64,000 nucleotides of DNA from NCBI RefSeq assembly GCF_028640845.1, contig NC_080540.1, positions 133,700,420-133,764,419 on the forward strand. The letters are read 5' to 3'. Shown here in pieces: positions 49,726 to 61,200 of the stretch. A program made the translations under genes and the position numbers. The notes under the pieces were generated by a model. That model was not told where the DNA came from, made no database searches, and worked only from the letters and a program-made list of their open reading frames with translations. The first letter of the stretch is position 1; each line of letters starts with the position of its first letter. The stretch comes from Ahaetulla prasina. Taxonomy: Eukaryota > Chordata > Lepidosauria > Squamata > Colubridae.

Positions 49726-49744
49726 TATTAATCTAGGTGGTGAT

Positions 49745-49808
49745 AAACTACAACTCCCAGCAATCCTTATATTGGAAACTATGAGGGTTTCTGGGAATTG
49801 TAGTTTAA
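49745..49808 (+). repeat. Short inverted repeat with CAACTCCCAG arms
   Basis: AAACTACAACTCCCAG and CTGGGAATTGTAGTTT form arms around a 30-bp loop, a palindromic remnant of the hAT/MITE kind. Confidence 0.6.
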
Positions 49809-50081
49809 TGATTTCTTGAAAGCATGACCATGAAATAGTTTGTTACTTTAGCAATCCAGGTCAGAGGGATGGATTAGAGGCTGGCTAGTTCATTTTTAGA
49901 AAGGATATTAAGGGAGAATACAGCTTTCATTTTTAAAGAATCTAAAACAAGAGGAAAACTTGAACAGGACCTCCTTGATGAGCAGGAAGATACATTCTAG
50001 AAACATCAGAATTGGAAGGGGCCTACTTATCAAATTGACTGCTCAGCCAGAAATGATAGAGCTAGTGCATTCCTTTAGCAC

Positions 50082-51140
50082 AGGGGTCCCCAACGTTTTG
50101 GACCTCAGGGACCACCAAGTTCATAATTTTAAATCCCGTGGACCACGGGGGGGGGGGAGAGGTTCAGCCGCCTTTAACTGCTGCATCATTATTATTTTTT
50201 CCACAACATAACCAAGGCAATGCAGCAAAGAAAGCAAAGCTAACAAATCTCAGTTCCCCCCTTCATGCCAAGTTTCTTTTAAGAATTTATACTCATTCCC
50301 ATATTAAATGCATAGGCATATTCGTACCTGAGATTTATCCACCAACCCAATACAAAGAGAAATCTTTAAAGCCCGGTGTTTCTAAAGATTGCCCCCCTGC
50401 AAACTCTCATCTCTTGAGGAGCCCAGCCAAAGTTTCCCATGCCGCTTCAGCTGGCTTCTTGTGAGCCAGACTCGAGCAGGTAGCAACAAATGCAGTCCTT
50501 AAGTAAAAATACACTTTATTCAAACAGCTGGGAATTAATTCATTCCCAGCGCCGGGTAACTCAAAATGAAACAAAGGCTTCACAACCAAACAATCTTTGG
50601 TTATCTCAAACCTGGTTCAATTTGGATAACTGCCAAGGTCTTTACTGATAAACTTCCAGAGCAGAGAACAAGGCAAGAACGCAGCTCCAACGTTGCTTTC
50701 GGGCAAACTAAGACACTGGTGCTGGTCTCCTTTTTAAACCTTATGGGAGGGGCCAATTATCTCTTGGCCCTACTCCCGAGGTGACCTCTCTGCTTGAGCT
50801 GCTCCTGCCTTCTGGCAGCTCACCTCATGCGGGTATTAGGAACAGGCTCATCGCAGTCCAATTCCACCGACAGCTCCCTAGGCTGCTGACGGATCACAAC
50901 AGAGCGCTCCTTGAGAGACGAGAGTTTGCAATGGACAGCAAAGCCAGGGATGACTCCGGCTGCTTCTCTTTGCTGACAGGCGGCCAAGCTAACTGTCTGA
51001 AGGACCCCATCCTGTCCCTGGAAGTCAAAGCACTGAAGCGTGAGCGGTGCAGGAAACCTTGGCTGAGTTCCTCAAGAGAAATGGAAAGATTTCTCTGCGG
51101 ACTACCAAAATTTTCTCACGGACCACCAGTGGTGGGTGGA
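50082..51140 (+). mobile_element. hAT-like element broken by an LTR
   Basis: Left end CAGGGGTCCCCAACGTTTTG resembles a common hAT terminus. Related GGACCACCA-type sequence recurs near 51120-51130. The right border is not clean. The LTR at 50460-50898 sits within it. Confidence 0.5.
50460..50898 (-). mobile_element. Putative solo LTR, family 2, copy 2
   Basis: Minus-strand LTR candidate matching 17921-18487: both carry TTATTC(A/G)AACAGCTG, CCTTATGGGAG(A/G)GGCCAAT and CTGACGGATCACA. It has a minus-strand AATAAA and a TTTAAAA TATA-like site. No target duplication was found. Confidence 0.55.
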
Positions 51141-51186
51141 AACACTTCATCTCTTCAGACTTGATTCCACTGTTAAAATAACATGC

Positions 51187-51305
51187 TTTTAGAATAGAAT
51201 AGAATTTTATTGGCCAAGTGTGATTGGACACACAAGGAATTTGTCTTGGTGCATAGGCTCTCAGTGTACATAAAAGAAAAGATACGTTCATCAAGGTACA
51301 ACATT
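51187..51305 (-). mobile_element. CR1-type LINE tail with AATAG microsatellite seed
   Basis: (AGAAT)n units run into TTTTATTGGCCAAGTGTGAT and the rest of a tail that also occurs at 63748-63900. Such AATAG-seeding CR1 tails are known to be common in snakes. Confidence 0.75.
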
Positions 51306-51556
51306 TTTACCAGAAATATTTAACTGCAGTAGTCTTGTGATGGCACTGAGCCTTTCAAAACACTAATTTATCCCTCCTTTCTTTAGCCAAGCAAAACTAA
51401 TACATCTGTCTTTTCATGCTTGGGCTCTTATGTACTTTAAAATCTTTTTGCTATAACTTGCTAGTCACCAATCCATTTTCTCCATTTAAAAATGGTAAAA
51501 CAAGTGTTTTGCAGTTGATTTTCACTGGTTTCTTTCTGCTTTTTTCTTGCAGAATT

Positions 51557-51685
51557 ATGGCTTCTAATACAGAACGTACATTTATTGCTATCAAGCCTGA
51601 TGGAGTTCAGCGGGGATTAGTGGGTGAAATCATCAAACGATTTGAACAGAAGGGTTTCCATCTAGTAGCTATGAAAATGATCCAT
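51557..51685 (+). CDS. NME2: NME2 (nucleoside diphosphate kinase B) coding exon 1 of 4
   Basis: The gene makes nucleoside diphosphate kinase (E.C. 2.7.4.6), a hexameric enzyme that moves phosphate from NTPs to NDPs through a phosphohistidine; NME2 is also reported to act as a DNA-binding factor and protein histidine kinase. This exon starts at 51553 after an AG acceptor, with ATG at 51557, and encodes 43 residues beginning [16 protein letters not shown] and ending with MKMIH before GTAAGT. Lys13 equals catalytic Lys12 of the human protein. One extra residue at the N-terminus versus the 152-residue human proteins fits sauropsid orthologues. Arg34 of human NME2 is replaced by His35. The upstream exon is non-coding. 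Confidence 0.96.
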
Positions 51686-53024
51686 GTAAGTTTCTTATTT
51701 GGCCCATGTGGTTAATTGATAAATAATATAAGCTCTCTGTATGAATAAGATATTCTCATATATTGAACTACATCAGTTTAAGTTAGAGTTAGACTAAGCA
51801 ATTCAGTCCTATTTTAGCCTACATTTCTGACATTCTGTTAGTTCTTCCTCTTGAGCTTGCACTCTTTTCTACTCACCTATAGAAACACAAAACTAGTACA
51901 TTTTGAGAGTTCAAAATTAGATGAAATCAGAGAAGGTGGCATGGACTGATGGTGTTTTTTTTCTGACATCAGCTAAAATATTTTAACATAAAATTTACCC
52001 AAAAACTTCACATAATTATAACATTCTGCATTCTTGTGATTTTGGAGGTTATTTCTTGATTGCGTCAAGGAATATATTATGGTTATTATCAGCTTTTCAG
52101 CTCGGCTCAGATTACAATTGTAAAGATAAATACATTTTTAATATCTATGACCTTTTCTAGCAACTTTTACAAAACTCAAGGTGGAGTGCAGACTGCTTTA
52201 GAAAGCAAGTCAGTTAATCTTGATTATTTTCAATCTGAAAACAAAAATCAACAAAAATTCAAGTTTCTTTTACTGATCTGTCCTGCAGTCATCTTGTTTC
52301 CTGAGTTGTAGAAGGTTCTCTTAAAACCATAAAGCAATACAAATGAGCTTGTCTGACTTTGGTTAGAAAACTGTACTTGGCAAAATGGTATGTAGCTTTT
52401 ACAGTAACAACACTATTGGATGTTCTGTTAAGATTGGCTATCCAAACTAGTACTAATGGGAATTATCTGTATTTGGTGTGATATTCTTAGTTGTGTCCAT
52501 ACCAGCAGCATATGATCAGAAGAGTCCCCATGAAAAGTGGGAATTGACATTTTCAAGCTGCTTCAAGCTACCAAAAAGGATGCTTTGAAGCAGCAATTTG
52601 CTACATTTGTCCTTTGTGCATTAAAAAAATGGGGGTTAGTGCTACAATGAGCAGAGGCAGGGCTCATGTGTTTCTGCCTGCCTTCTATTTTTTCCTGGCT
52701 GAGCAGAGGGCACAAAATAAAATAACTGGCGGTGAAGTGCCTCTATTTATTGCATTTTTTAAGGCTGTCTAAGAACTTCGTTCTGGCACCTAGATAAGAG
52801 GTTAATCTTGTCATCCTTGTTCTGATAATTGATTGAGAGGAATTAATTTTGCTTCCTCTACACTCCACCACCACCACCACCAATTAGATTATGCTTTCGG
52901 CTTGATCTGCTAAACACTCTCATTGATGCTGGTGCAAACAGGGCCATTCAGAGAAGACAGACTTAAAATAGATTTCCACTGATAAAAGAGGATTAATCCA
53001 TTGCTGTATTTCCTTTCTCTAAAG
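51686..53024. other. NME2 intron between coding exons 1 and 2
   Basis: No element was clearly recognised; a (CAC)n stretch lies near 52866-52884. Confidence 0.6.
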
Positions 53025-53126
53025 GCATCTGAAGAACTGCTTAAAGAACATTACATTGACCTGAAAGACAGACCTTTCTATTTAGGTTTAGTTAAATATA
53101 TGAATTCTGGGCCTGTAGTAGCCATG
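53025..53126 (+). CDS. NME2: NME2 coding exon 2 of 4
   Basis: 102 bp, 34 codons, phase 0 at both ends, between AAAG acceptor and GTAAGT donor. Encodes [18 protein letters not shown] and then a segment ending [10 protein letters not shown]. Tyr53 corresponds to Tyr52 that stacks near the nucleotide, and Asn70 to human Asn69. YMNSGP here is the NME2 type rather than the YMHSGP of NME1, one reason for choosing the NME2 symbol. Confidence 0.96.
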
Positions 53127-53263
53127 GTAAGTATATTTATGAACATTTATTTAACTCCCACTCGCCTCCGATTTTTCTGAGAAAAATAATTTAACAGTTG
53201 GGCAATTTACCAGCTCTTTTATATAACATTATCAAGTATTTCCCTCTCAGAAATAGCAAATGT

Positions 53264-53493
53264 AGTAAAGATAAAGGTTCCCCTAGCACATATGTGCTAG
53301 TTGTTTCTGACTGTAGTGGGCGGTGCTGTTTCAAAACCGAAGAGCCAGCGCTGTCCGAAGATGTCTCCGTGGTCATGCGGCCAGCATGACTAAACACCAA
53401 AGGCGCATAGAACTCTGTTACCTTCCAACCACAGGTGGTCCCTATTTTTCTACTTGCACTTTTTACGTGCTTTCGAACTGCTAGGTTCGAAAT
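53264..53493 (-). mobile_element. Sauria-type SINE, 5'-truncated
   Basis: Minus-strand copy within an NME2 intron, matching the tail and body of the SINE at 57804-58159 (GTGCTTTCGAA, AGACATCTTCGGACA-like blocks). It lacks the tRNA head. Flanks resemble AAATGTAGTA and AAATGTAATA, a probable short target duplication. Confidence 0.8.
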
Positions 53494-54326
53494 GTAATAC
53501 ATGATAATAAATACTACATGTACTTAAAAAGTACTGCTCTAGCAAAGGATTGGTATTTTCTCTTGGACCGTAGAATTCTGCCCATTTCAGGGATAGTCTG
53601 ATGGTTTGGGGAAAACTCCCTGAACAAGAAGTGGTTTTGGTGCTCTTTATGAGGTTTTATTATATAGTGTACTTTATTTAATATATTGGATGTCTGGTCT
53701 GTGATGGTAATAACATTTTGATTGGATTTATCCACATGAGACAAGTTAGTTTCATTCCTGGACTAGAAAACTTTGCACATAGTATCCCAAGTAGGGGATA
53801 TGATACTAGATATAGGATAATTGATCCAGAAGTAAATTAAACATCCTTATTCCATCATATTAAAATCTAAGATTGTGTAAAATGGTGATAGATTTGGAAT
53901 AGATAAAAAGAAGAACTTATATAATAATGCATAGAAACATGAAATTCATTCTGTAAAATAGCAAATTCGGTTGCAATTTAAAAGGGAAAACCAAGTCCCA
54001 ATGAATGGGATTTTCAATGGTGATTAATATATATTATCAATTGTTATTACTGGATAAAAGCTCCGGAATAGGGCTTGGTCTGCTTCAGAATAGATACTGT
54101 TGTATCTTAATTCCTGTTTGTGTGATTCCTACTGGCCAGCATGGAAATCAAATGCTATTCTTCTTTGCTAAACTTCTTAAATGTTATAATTCCAGTTGAT
54201 GTCTATAAAGCTAAAACAATATATTAGTATATGATTTTTAAAGATTTATGTAATACGATAAAGCCCACAGCTATTCCTTCTGACAATATCAGATTTGCAT
54301 CTATTCAATAAACTTATTTTTTATAG
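53494..54326. other. Rest of the NME2 intron before coding exon 3
   Basis: No defined features recognised. Confidence 0.55.
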
Positions 54327-54439
54327 GTTTGGGAAGGACTTAATGTTGTGAAGACAGGAAGAGTAATGCTGGGAGAAACCAATCCAGCAGATTCCAAGCC
54401 TGGTACCATTCGTGGAGATTTCTGCATTCAAGTGGGCAG
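54327..54439 (+). CDS. NME2: NME2 coding exon 3 of 4
   Basis: 113 bp between a TATAG acceptor and a GTTGGT donor (a weaker donor than the others). Encodes 37 codons plus AG, starting [20 protein letters not shown] and ending GDFCIQVG. It carries Arg89, Thr95 and Arg106, the phosphate-binding residues (human 88, 94, 105). The block is essentially identical across vertebrate NME1/NME2, so it confirms the family but not the paralogue. Confidence 0.96.
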
Positions 54440-55396
54440 GTTGGTGCTGCAATTTATTTCTTATAGATCATTATAGGAACCCTTGCTAGAAATCAAATTG
54501 CTTCAAAAATAATGTCAGATACAATTAATTTGTATAAAATATTGACCCTGTTATGCTAATGCTTAAATAGCACTTGAATGATGGTAACAAACTTATAAAA
54601 TGCATTACTAATGTACGAATCGATGTTTAGGTACAAATATTCAGTAATCTAAAAATAGTTAGCAGGCCTCAAGTGCAAGCCCACATGTTCTATATCTTAT
54701 TCACTAAATGGGATCTCCCATCCTCTTAAAAACACAATGTAGGAATGTATTTTATTCATTGCATGGTCCCCCATTACTTTCCAGATTTCTTATTTATTAA
54801 TTTCTGATGGCTAAAGAAACACTGTCTATATTAAAACAAATACCTTGAGAGGAGATGGTTCTTAAGAATTTGACCTAAACCTTTAAATCAGACCTTGACT
54901 GATTTAAAAGTGATTGCCAACACTCTGAAGTGTGCCTCCAAACAACTAGGTAACTAAGTTAATTGAGAATAAAGGAAAGCAGGCTAGATATTAGCCTTTT
55001 GTTAAGCGTGTTAATTTAATCTTCGTCTAGCATTGATATCAATGATGCACAAGGTAAAGTTTGGCAAAAGCATGCATGACTATAAACTTAATTGCAGCTA
55101 ATGTGCTGTTAGTAATAGAGCTAGTATGATCTGAATTACTAGTTCAGAAATGGCCACGTTGTTCAAACTATTTAGTGAAATCTACATTATAGTTACTTAT
55201 AGGAGTAACAATGTAAACAGTTTATACAACCATCAGACCTGTCGGTAATAACTTGATTATGGATGGTACTTTCATCGTAAAAAATTGTGATTAGAAATAA
55301 GCTTATAAATAGAAAAAATTTAGCTACAAGCAGTCTGTTTTTTAAATTTCTTTAACTGCTCCACCAAATATCCTAACATCTTTGTCTTGTCTAAAG
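54440..55396. other. Last NME2 intron
   Basis: AT-rich intron, no element recognised. Confidence 0.6.
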
Positions 55397-55514
55397 GAAC
55401 ATCATTCATGGCAGTGACTCTGTGGAGAGTGCGCAAAATGAAATTAGTCTGTGGTTCCAGCCTGAAGAACTTGTGGACTACAAATCTTGTGCTCATGAAT
55501 GGATTTATGAGTAA
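55397..55514 (+). CDS. NME2: NME2 coding exon 4 of 4, with stop
   Basis: 118 bp: one base completes Arg115, then 38 codons and TAA at 55512-55514. It reads [20 protein letters not shown] and ends [11 protein letters not shown]. His119 (human His118) is the phosphorylated catalytic residue, with Ser121 next to it in the usual HGSDS context. The C-terminus resembles NME2 (SLWF, YKSCAH) more than NME1 (GLWF, YTSCAQ). Human Lys135 is replaced by Gln136. The four coding exons total 462 bp, 153 residues. No second NME copy was found up to MBTD1. Confidence 0.96.
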
Positions 55515-55740
55515 AGTAGTCCTTCAGAGGAGTCGTGCCTTCTTTCAACATTTCATTCCATCCTTGCATTACATGGGAGCAGTTAGCATAGTTACTTCCT
55601 TGATTGGCACTGTGAAATAAAGGCATCATGAACAAATAAGCGTTCTTGTTTTTAAAGAAATGAAAAGGTATCTCTGAATTGTTTGAAATGTATTCATCAT
55701 ACGTGGTTGTATTTTAAAAAGATATTCAATAAATACAGAT
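55515..55740 (+). terminator. NME2 3' UTR and polyadenylation signals
   Basis: AATAAA at 55616-55621, about 100 bp after the stop codon, is the likely main poly(A) signal. A second AATAAA lies at 55728-55733 and could give a slightly longer transcript. Which is used cannot be told from sequence. Confidence 0.7.
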
Positions 55741-56284
55741 GAGAGAAATGCTAAAAAATTCGATTTGAATTCAAGACAAGCTATTTTGGCTATAACAGAA
55801 GCACACTTGAAACATCTGAAGTGCTTTCAACAAGATCACAACACCTTGAATTCCAAATGTGTTGCATTTTATAAGGAAGATCTTGCAATAGCACCTAATT
55901 AAATAGGCTAATTCCTGGTTAGAACTTGGATGGGAATCGCAGGATGGTGTGTCAGATTGAGGAAACGAAATGCATCCTAGAAGACAGTGGCAAATCAATT
56001 CCATATTCCTGAGAAAAGTACACAAAGTCCAGCATCACTCAAGGGAGTATTACCTTTTGCAAAATCTCCAAATTGTATACTTTTATAATATTATTTTATG
56101 AATAATTCACACTGAACATCTCCACAAGAATATATTACATCATCTGCATAGTCAAAATTCACTTCTTGAAGACTTCGCAGCTAGCAGTGATCATCCTAAA
56201 GCTGCTTTTCTCTTGCTTTTTGTAGAGTGAGTGAAAGTACATGGTAAGCAAATACCAGTTACCAATAAAATACCTTTTTAAATA
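55741..56284. other. NME2-MBTD1 spacer, proximal part
   Basis: No gene or defined repeat recognised. Confidence 0.5.
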
Positions 56285-56644
56285 CAGGTAGTCCTCAACT
56301 TACTACCACAATTGAGCCCAACATTTATGTTGCTATGTGAGAAATTGGTTGAGTTTTGCCCCATTTTATGATTTTTCTTGCCACATTTGTTAAGTGAATC
56401 ACTGCAGTTGTTAAATTAGTAGCACGGTTGTTAAGCGAATTTGGTGTCCCATAGGCTTTGCTTGTCAGAAGGTTGCAAAAGGAAATCACATGCCCCTGGG
56501 ACATTGCAACTATCATAAATGTGAGTCGGTTGTCAAGCAACTGACCATGGAGATGTTGCAACGTAAGTATGAAAAATGGTCATGTCACTATTTTCAGTGC
56601 GGTTATAACTTCAAATGATCACTAAGTGAACTGTCAAGGACCTG
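56285..56644 (-). mobile_element. Tigger-like MITE copy E (reversed)
   Basis: Starts CAGGTAGTCCTCAACTTAC after TA (56283-56284), and ends GTCAAGGACCTG before TA (56645-56646). Its interior runs opposite to copies B and D, with TAAGTGAATCACTGCAGTTG. Confidence 0.8.
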
Positions 56645-56646
56645 TA

Positions 56647-57803
56647 GTACATATACCCAATCTTAAAAAACAGAATTCACTTACCACAGAATAGATGCTG
56701 GTGCCCAGTATTTTTCACCATGTCAGAATTTTGTTTCAGAAAATTTAAGATGAAACAACTTTGTCACAAGAGATTCCTCTTCTTCCCAGCAGGACTGCAC
56801 AGCATGGCCCACCAAATGGGCTTAAAATGGCGGCACATTTTAAACTGCCCCAAAAGGCATGCTGCCAAGTCCCCCCAAGCCTCACAACCTCCTGTTCCTA
56901 CTGTTCCACTAGCCACCGAACAGCTGATCAGGACACCAGGTATTCATAGTTTGCAGTGATTTTTGTCAGCTGGTTTCTTCCCATCATCACAAGTTGTGCG
57001 GACCTCCACTACAGGCTATCCAGGAAAGTGGAAACAATGGTTTCCTTTGTGTATTTCTGCTGTAATGCAATAACATCTTGGTTTTGTTCCTTTAAAGTTG
57101 ATGTCGTTTTTAACAAGTGCTACTTGATGTGTGTGACCTTTTAAATTATTAAATTTTTCAATTGTATTGATGTAGGTGGAATAAAACAACAAAAAAGTCT
57201 ATTCTGAAAATCTTTTTTTAATCAACTGAGCATTCCTAATCATGTCCAGGACTGGAGAATAAGGATTGTATAATCCCAGGAAGTAAAGAACCTACTGGGT
57301 TTGTGGTTGTTTTATGATGAAAAACTCAAGTAATTACTAAATCATAGCCATAACATTCATGGCCCATAAAACTATTTTGCAGTTCTTAATTTTATGTACA
57401 TTTTCAAACACTTATTTAGGGATTGTGTATCTTCTAAGGTTTACTGTTACTTGCAATAAGAGTGATCTTTCTGCACCACAATATTTGCTTTCCTAGCCTA
57501 GGAAAATCTTCATCAAAGAAGACCTAGAACGAAAAACGTCAGTGTGTCTTTCCATGAATCTCTGACTAACAGCAAAATTTATTCAAAATGATGACCTGGC
57601 TACATCTGCTAAAGAAAAAGTTCAAGTTACAAATTTGCGATTGAAACTTTGGTTGGGCAGTTTGGAGCTAAACTAAAGCTACATGAGAGGAACAGTATTG
57701 GGCCTGTCACAAATAAAATTATAATTCATTCCATGAAGCAGAAATAGAATTGACATTTCTTTCCAAAGAGTTACCATTAGAACCTATTTAATAAGCTTGA
57801 AAA
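56647..57803. other. NME2-MBTD1 spacer, distal part
   Basis: Short ORFs around 56720-56959 and 56956-57144 have no recognised family. Nothing else definable. Confidence 0.45.
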
Positions 57804-58159
57804 GGGACGCGGTGGCTCAGGGGCTAGGACGTTGAGCTTGTCGATCGAAAGGTCGGCAGCTCAGTGGTTCGAATCCCTAGTGCTGCCGTGTAACAGGGAG
57901 AGCTCCGGTTACTTGTCCCAGCTTCTGCCAACCTAACAGTTTCGAAAGCACGTAAAAATGCAAGTAGAAAAAATAGGGACCACCTTTGGTGGGAAGGCAA
58001 CAGCGTTCCGTGCAACTTTGGCGTTGAGTCATGCTGGCCACATGACCATGGAGACGTCTTCGGACAACGCTGGCTCTTCAGCTTTGAAACCGAGATGAGC
58101 ACCGCCCCCTAGAGTCGGCAACGACTAGCACGCATGTGCAAGGGGAACCTTTACCTTTT
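57804..58159 (+). mobile_element. Full-length Sauria-type SINE
   Basis: A tRNA-like head with an A-box-like stretch (GTGGCTCAGGGGCTAGGAC) and a B box GGTTCGAATCC (57866-57876) leads into a body ending AGGGGAACCTTTACC. Flanked by TAATAAGCTTGAA and TAATAAGTTTGAA, a 13-bp duplication with one mismatch. The RNA polymerase III promoter looks intact. Confidence 0.9.
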
Positions 58160-58284
58160 AATAAGTTTGAATTAATGCAGAACTATCTCTTATTAGTGAT
58201 AATGGAGATACTTCATTATATCAATATTTTAAAAGATGTTCTTGAACTGTTGAGATAAAATTCACAACCTGGTCTTTTAACATT

Positions 58285-61200
58285 TTTATTTTGTGTAAAA
58301 AAGGCAAATTTAGTGAATTATTTTCATCTTGTACACAAAGTTATATTCTTAATGCTTTTTCACATCCATGCTTGAAAATCTGCAATCTGTTAAAAATGAA
58401 AGTAACATTAATTTCTTCAAAAGCAATTTTCACTGAGTTATGTACATTAGAGGTTTTTAAATGTTCCCATTTGACCACACAACCAAGAAAATAAAAGATT
58501 AAATTTATACAGATAGTGATCTATATATCAAATACATACAGAAATGATGTAAAAACCATTTTTTAACTTCTGCCTCAATCATTTTCCCAGAGGCAGAAGC
58601 TCATGCTTTTTTTTCTTTTTTATATATAAATGGCTGAGATTTCACTTAAATATGAAAATTAAAAAAAATCAATTTAATCACAGTTTTAACCCCTTTCCAA
58701 TAAAGGATTGTTACCAATATATTAGCACCATAATACAAATATTGATGGGAGTAGGTGTTCACATCACATAAAAATGACAACAATAAAAACAAACACTGAA
58801 ACCCGTGTTAGTATCAATAGAACAAGTCGATAACTGCTTTTTTCCTCTGATTCAGCAAGGAAATTTAAACCGTGAAAAAGATGTAAAATTCTGAGCTGTA
58901 CAAAGGAGCCCTTGCAATGTAATTTGCCTTGCCTGTGGTGCCTTATTTAAAAAGATCCTGCCTTATGCCAAATACTGTAATATTAGCTGACCCACAGCAG
59001 AAGTACAAGTCTCAAACCAACATCCACTCAGCCCCTCCAACCTGATTCTATCCCAGTTTGTTGGTGGTAATTAGTTCACAGTAAACTGGAGAGTATTCTT
59101 AGAACCAAATCATATTTTTAAAAAATGAATGCACCCAATGGTACTGAAAGCTTACAGTCATCTGGTTGCTGTGTTTAAGAGGCCACACATAATAAGCATT
59201 ACTCAGAAGGAACACTGAAGAAAAAGGACAAATGAAAACTACTCTGGAAAAAGATGTCACCCAAGAGTTTCATGGAAAAAGAATCGATTTCAAGATTTGA
59301 AAAAAGTTTTCATTTAATCAGGTACATGTATCAGGATGTAGAAATGGGAGCGTGAAAATCCTGAAAGTATATCAGTACCTACATAAATATGTAAAATATC
59401 TCCAAAAATCAGAGAACCTGCACTATAGCAGTAATCAAGACCGGTCTCTCCCAAACATAATTATAGGTCTAACTTCTTGCAGAATTGCTGGTTAACATCA
59501 GGTTCTCCGCTGATGTGGGGATTAAATGTGGTTGTGGGTTTTTCCAGGAGCTGCCATATTCAGAGGTAGAAGAAGGCATCTGTTCATCTGGACAAAGGCC
59601 ATTCCAATGTAAGAGTGACAGAAATTAGTGAAATTCTGCAATCGTAACATCCACAGGAATGGGGAAAAACTACTGCACTTCATGATTTTCTGCCAATCCT
59701 ACAGATACAAAATACACACCATGTGTGTCCACTGGGAATTGGGAGTTAACTGTGTCTAAATGTAAGTTCTTTTGGTTCAAGCTCGTTTGGATCGTATAAC
59801 TAATCAATTTCTACATAAGTCCAAGTTTTTATGCTGACCTCAAGGCAAAAGCCATTAGTACAGACCTTATTCAGGATGCCTTTTTCACGCTGAGTAATAT
59901 TATCTTTCTGATAAAAATCAGAAGAACTTGGTATATAAATGTTATTCTGCAAGTCCTCAAGAGTCTCCGACCATGCAGATATTACACGGTGGCCTTTACA
60001 AACCACAACATTCATCCTATCAGTTCTGCATTATTACAGCTGAGATGGCTGACAGAATTATGATCCGAGATGGAAAAAATTATTGATCACTCAGTTTTTG
60101 AAGCAATTCCTTCTGGAATCTCATTTTGCTTTTGAAGGATTCTATCCTACAGGTCAATGGCCTGATGACATGGATCATTTACATCTGGGAGGCACTGGCC
60201 TAAGAAATACTGTGCTAAAAGACTGATGCCTAAATTATGATTTCAGAATTACTGTGATTCGGGGAATCCTCATGTGTGCATGCATATGAGTGTATGTGTG
60301 TGCACACCTGGGTACACACAAACATGATACAGCTTTTTGCTCCCCTCCCCCAAGAGCAGCTCTTTTTTGTAGCATCATGAACTGCTTTGTAAACCAGGGA
60401 AGTTTCAAAAACAGCTGTAATGGAGCACTTGTGAACGAGGGAGGGCAATATATTCCTAGAGGGAAAAAAGAAGGCAGATCAGCTAAGCCCAGATCGCCCC
60501 TTGTACTTCTAAGGATTATGAACATAATCTTTTTAGAGACATAACAATACAGTAAGTATGCAGTTTTCACTTATAGTCACAATATTTGACACCCGATACT
60601 CAGTTTTTTAAATGTATACACAAAGCAGTTTTCAACAATGGCCCAGCTATGTAAAAGGAGAAAAAGAAAAAGAAAAAAAAAGAGTAGGAATTGTTTCATA
60701 CAGTCCTATATTATACAGGAAAAAAATGTACTTCCAGAAGTTACTACAAAATTTTACACCATTATCCCCTCTTGCATAGAATGTGGTAAACCTTTGCATA
60801 TCACAAATGGTATGTACCCAATAACAAAGATAAGAAAATAATCAAAATTGCTGGTTTTCAACTTTCTATGCGTTAAAAATTTAAAACATTTATACGCCAA
60901 AAATTGTCTCTGGGGCTTGGAGAGTTGCTAGTCATAAAGCATTAGATTTAAAGGATGTAGAGGTTAATCTATAGAATTAATTTTTTTCTAAACCCTACCC
61001 TTGAAACAAGAATCAGACAGACTGCTCTAAAGTCGACTTGCTATGACCCAGAAGCAATTACAGAATATAAGCAGTTAATTCCTGAGAGTTTAGTAAATGA
61101 ACCTTACTGGTAAAAGCAAAACTCTGTGACATATATCATCCCGTCATGACACCAGAATGGAAATGTCAACATTTTAAGTTCTGTGAATGATGCCATCTGA

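Noticed and set aside
57804..57880. Possible tRNA gene
   Set aside because: It is the tRNA-derived head of a SINE, with no proper cloverleaf end and a SINE body after it.
59800..60015. 71-codon minus-strand ORF downstream of MBTD1
   Set aside because: It lies in the proposed MBTD1 3' UTR and has no recognised relative or splice signals.
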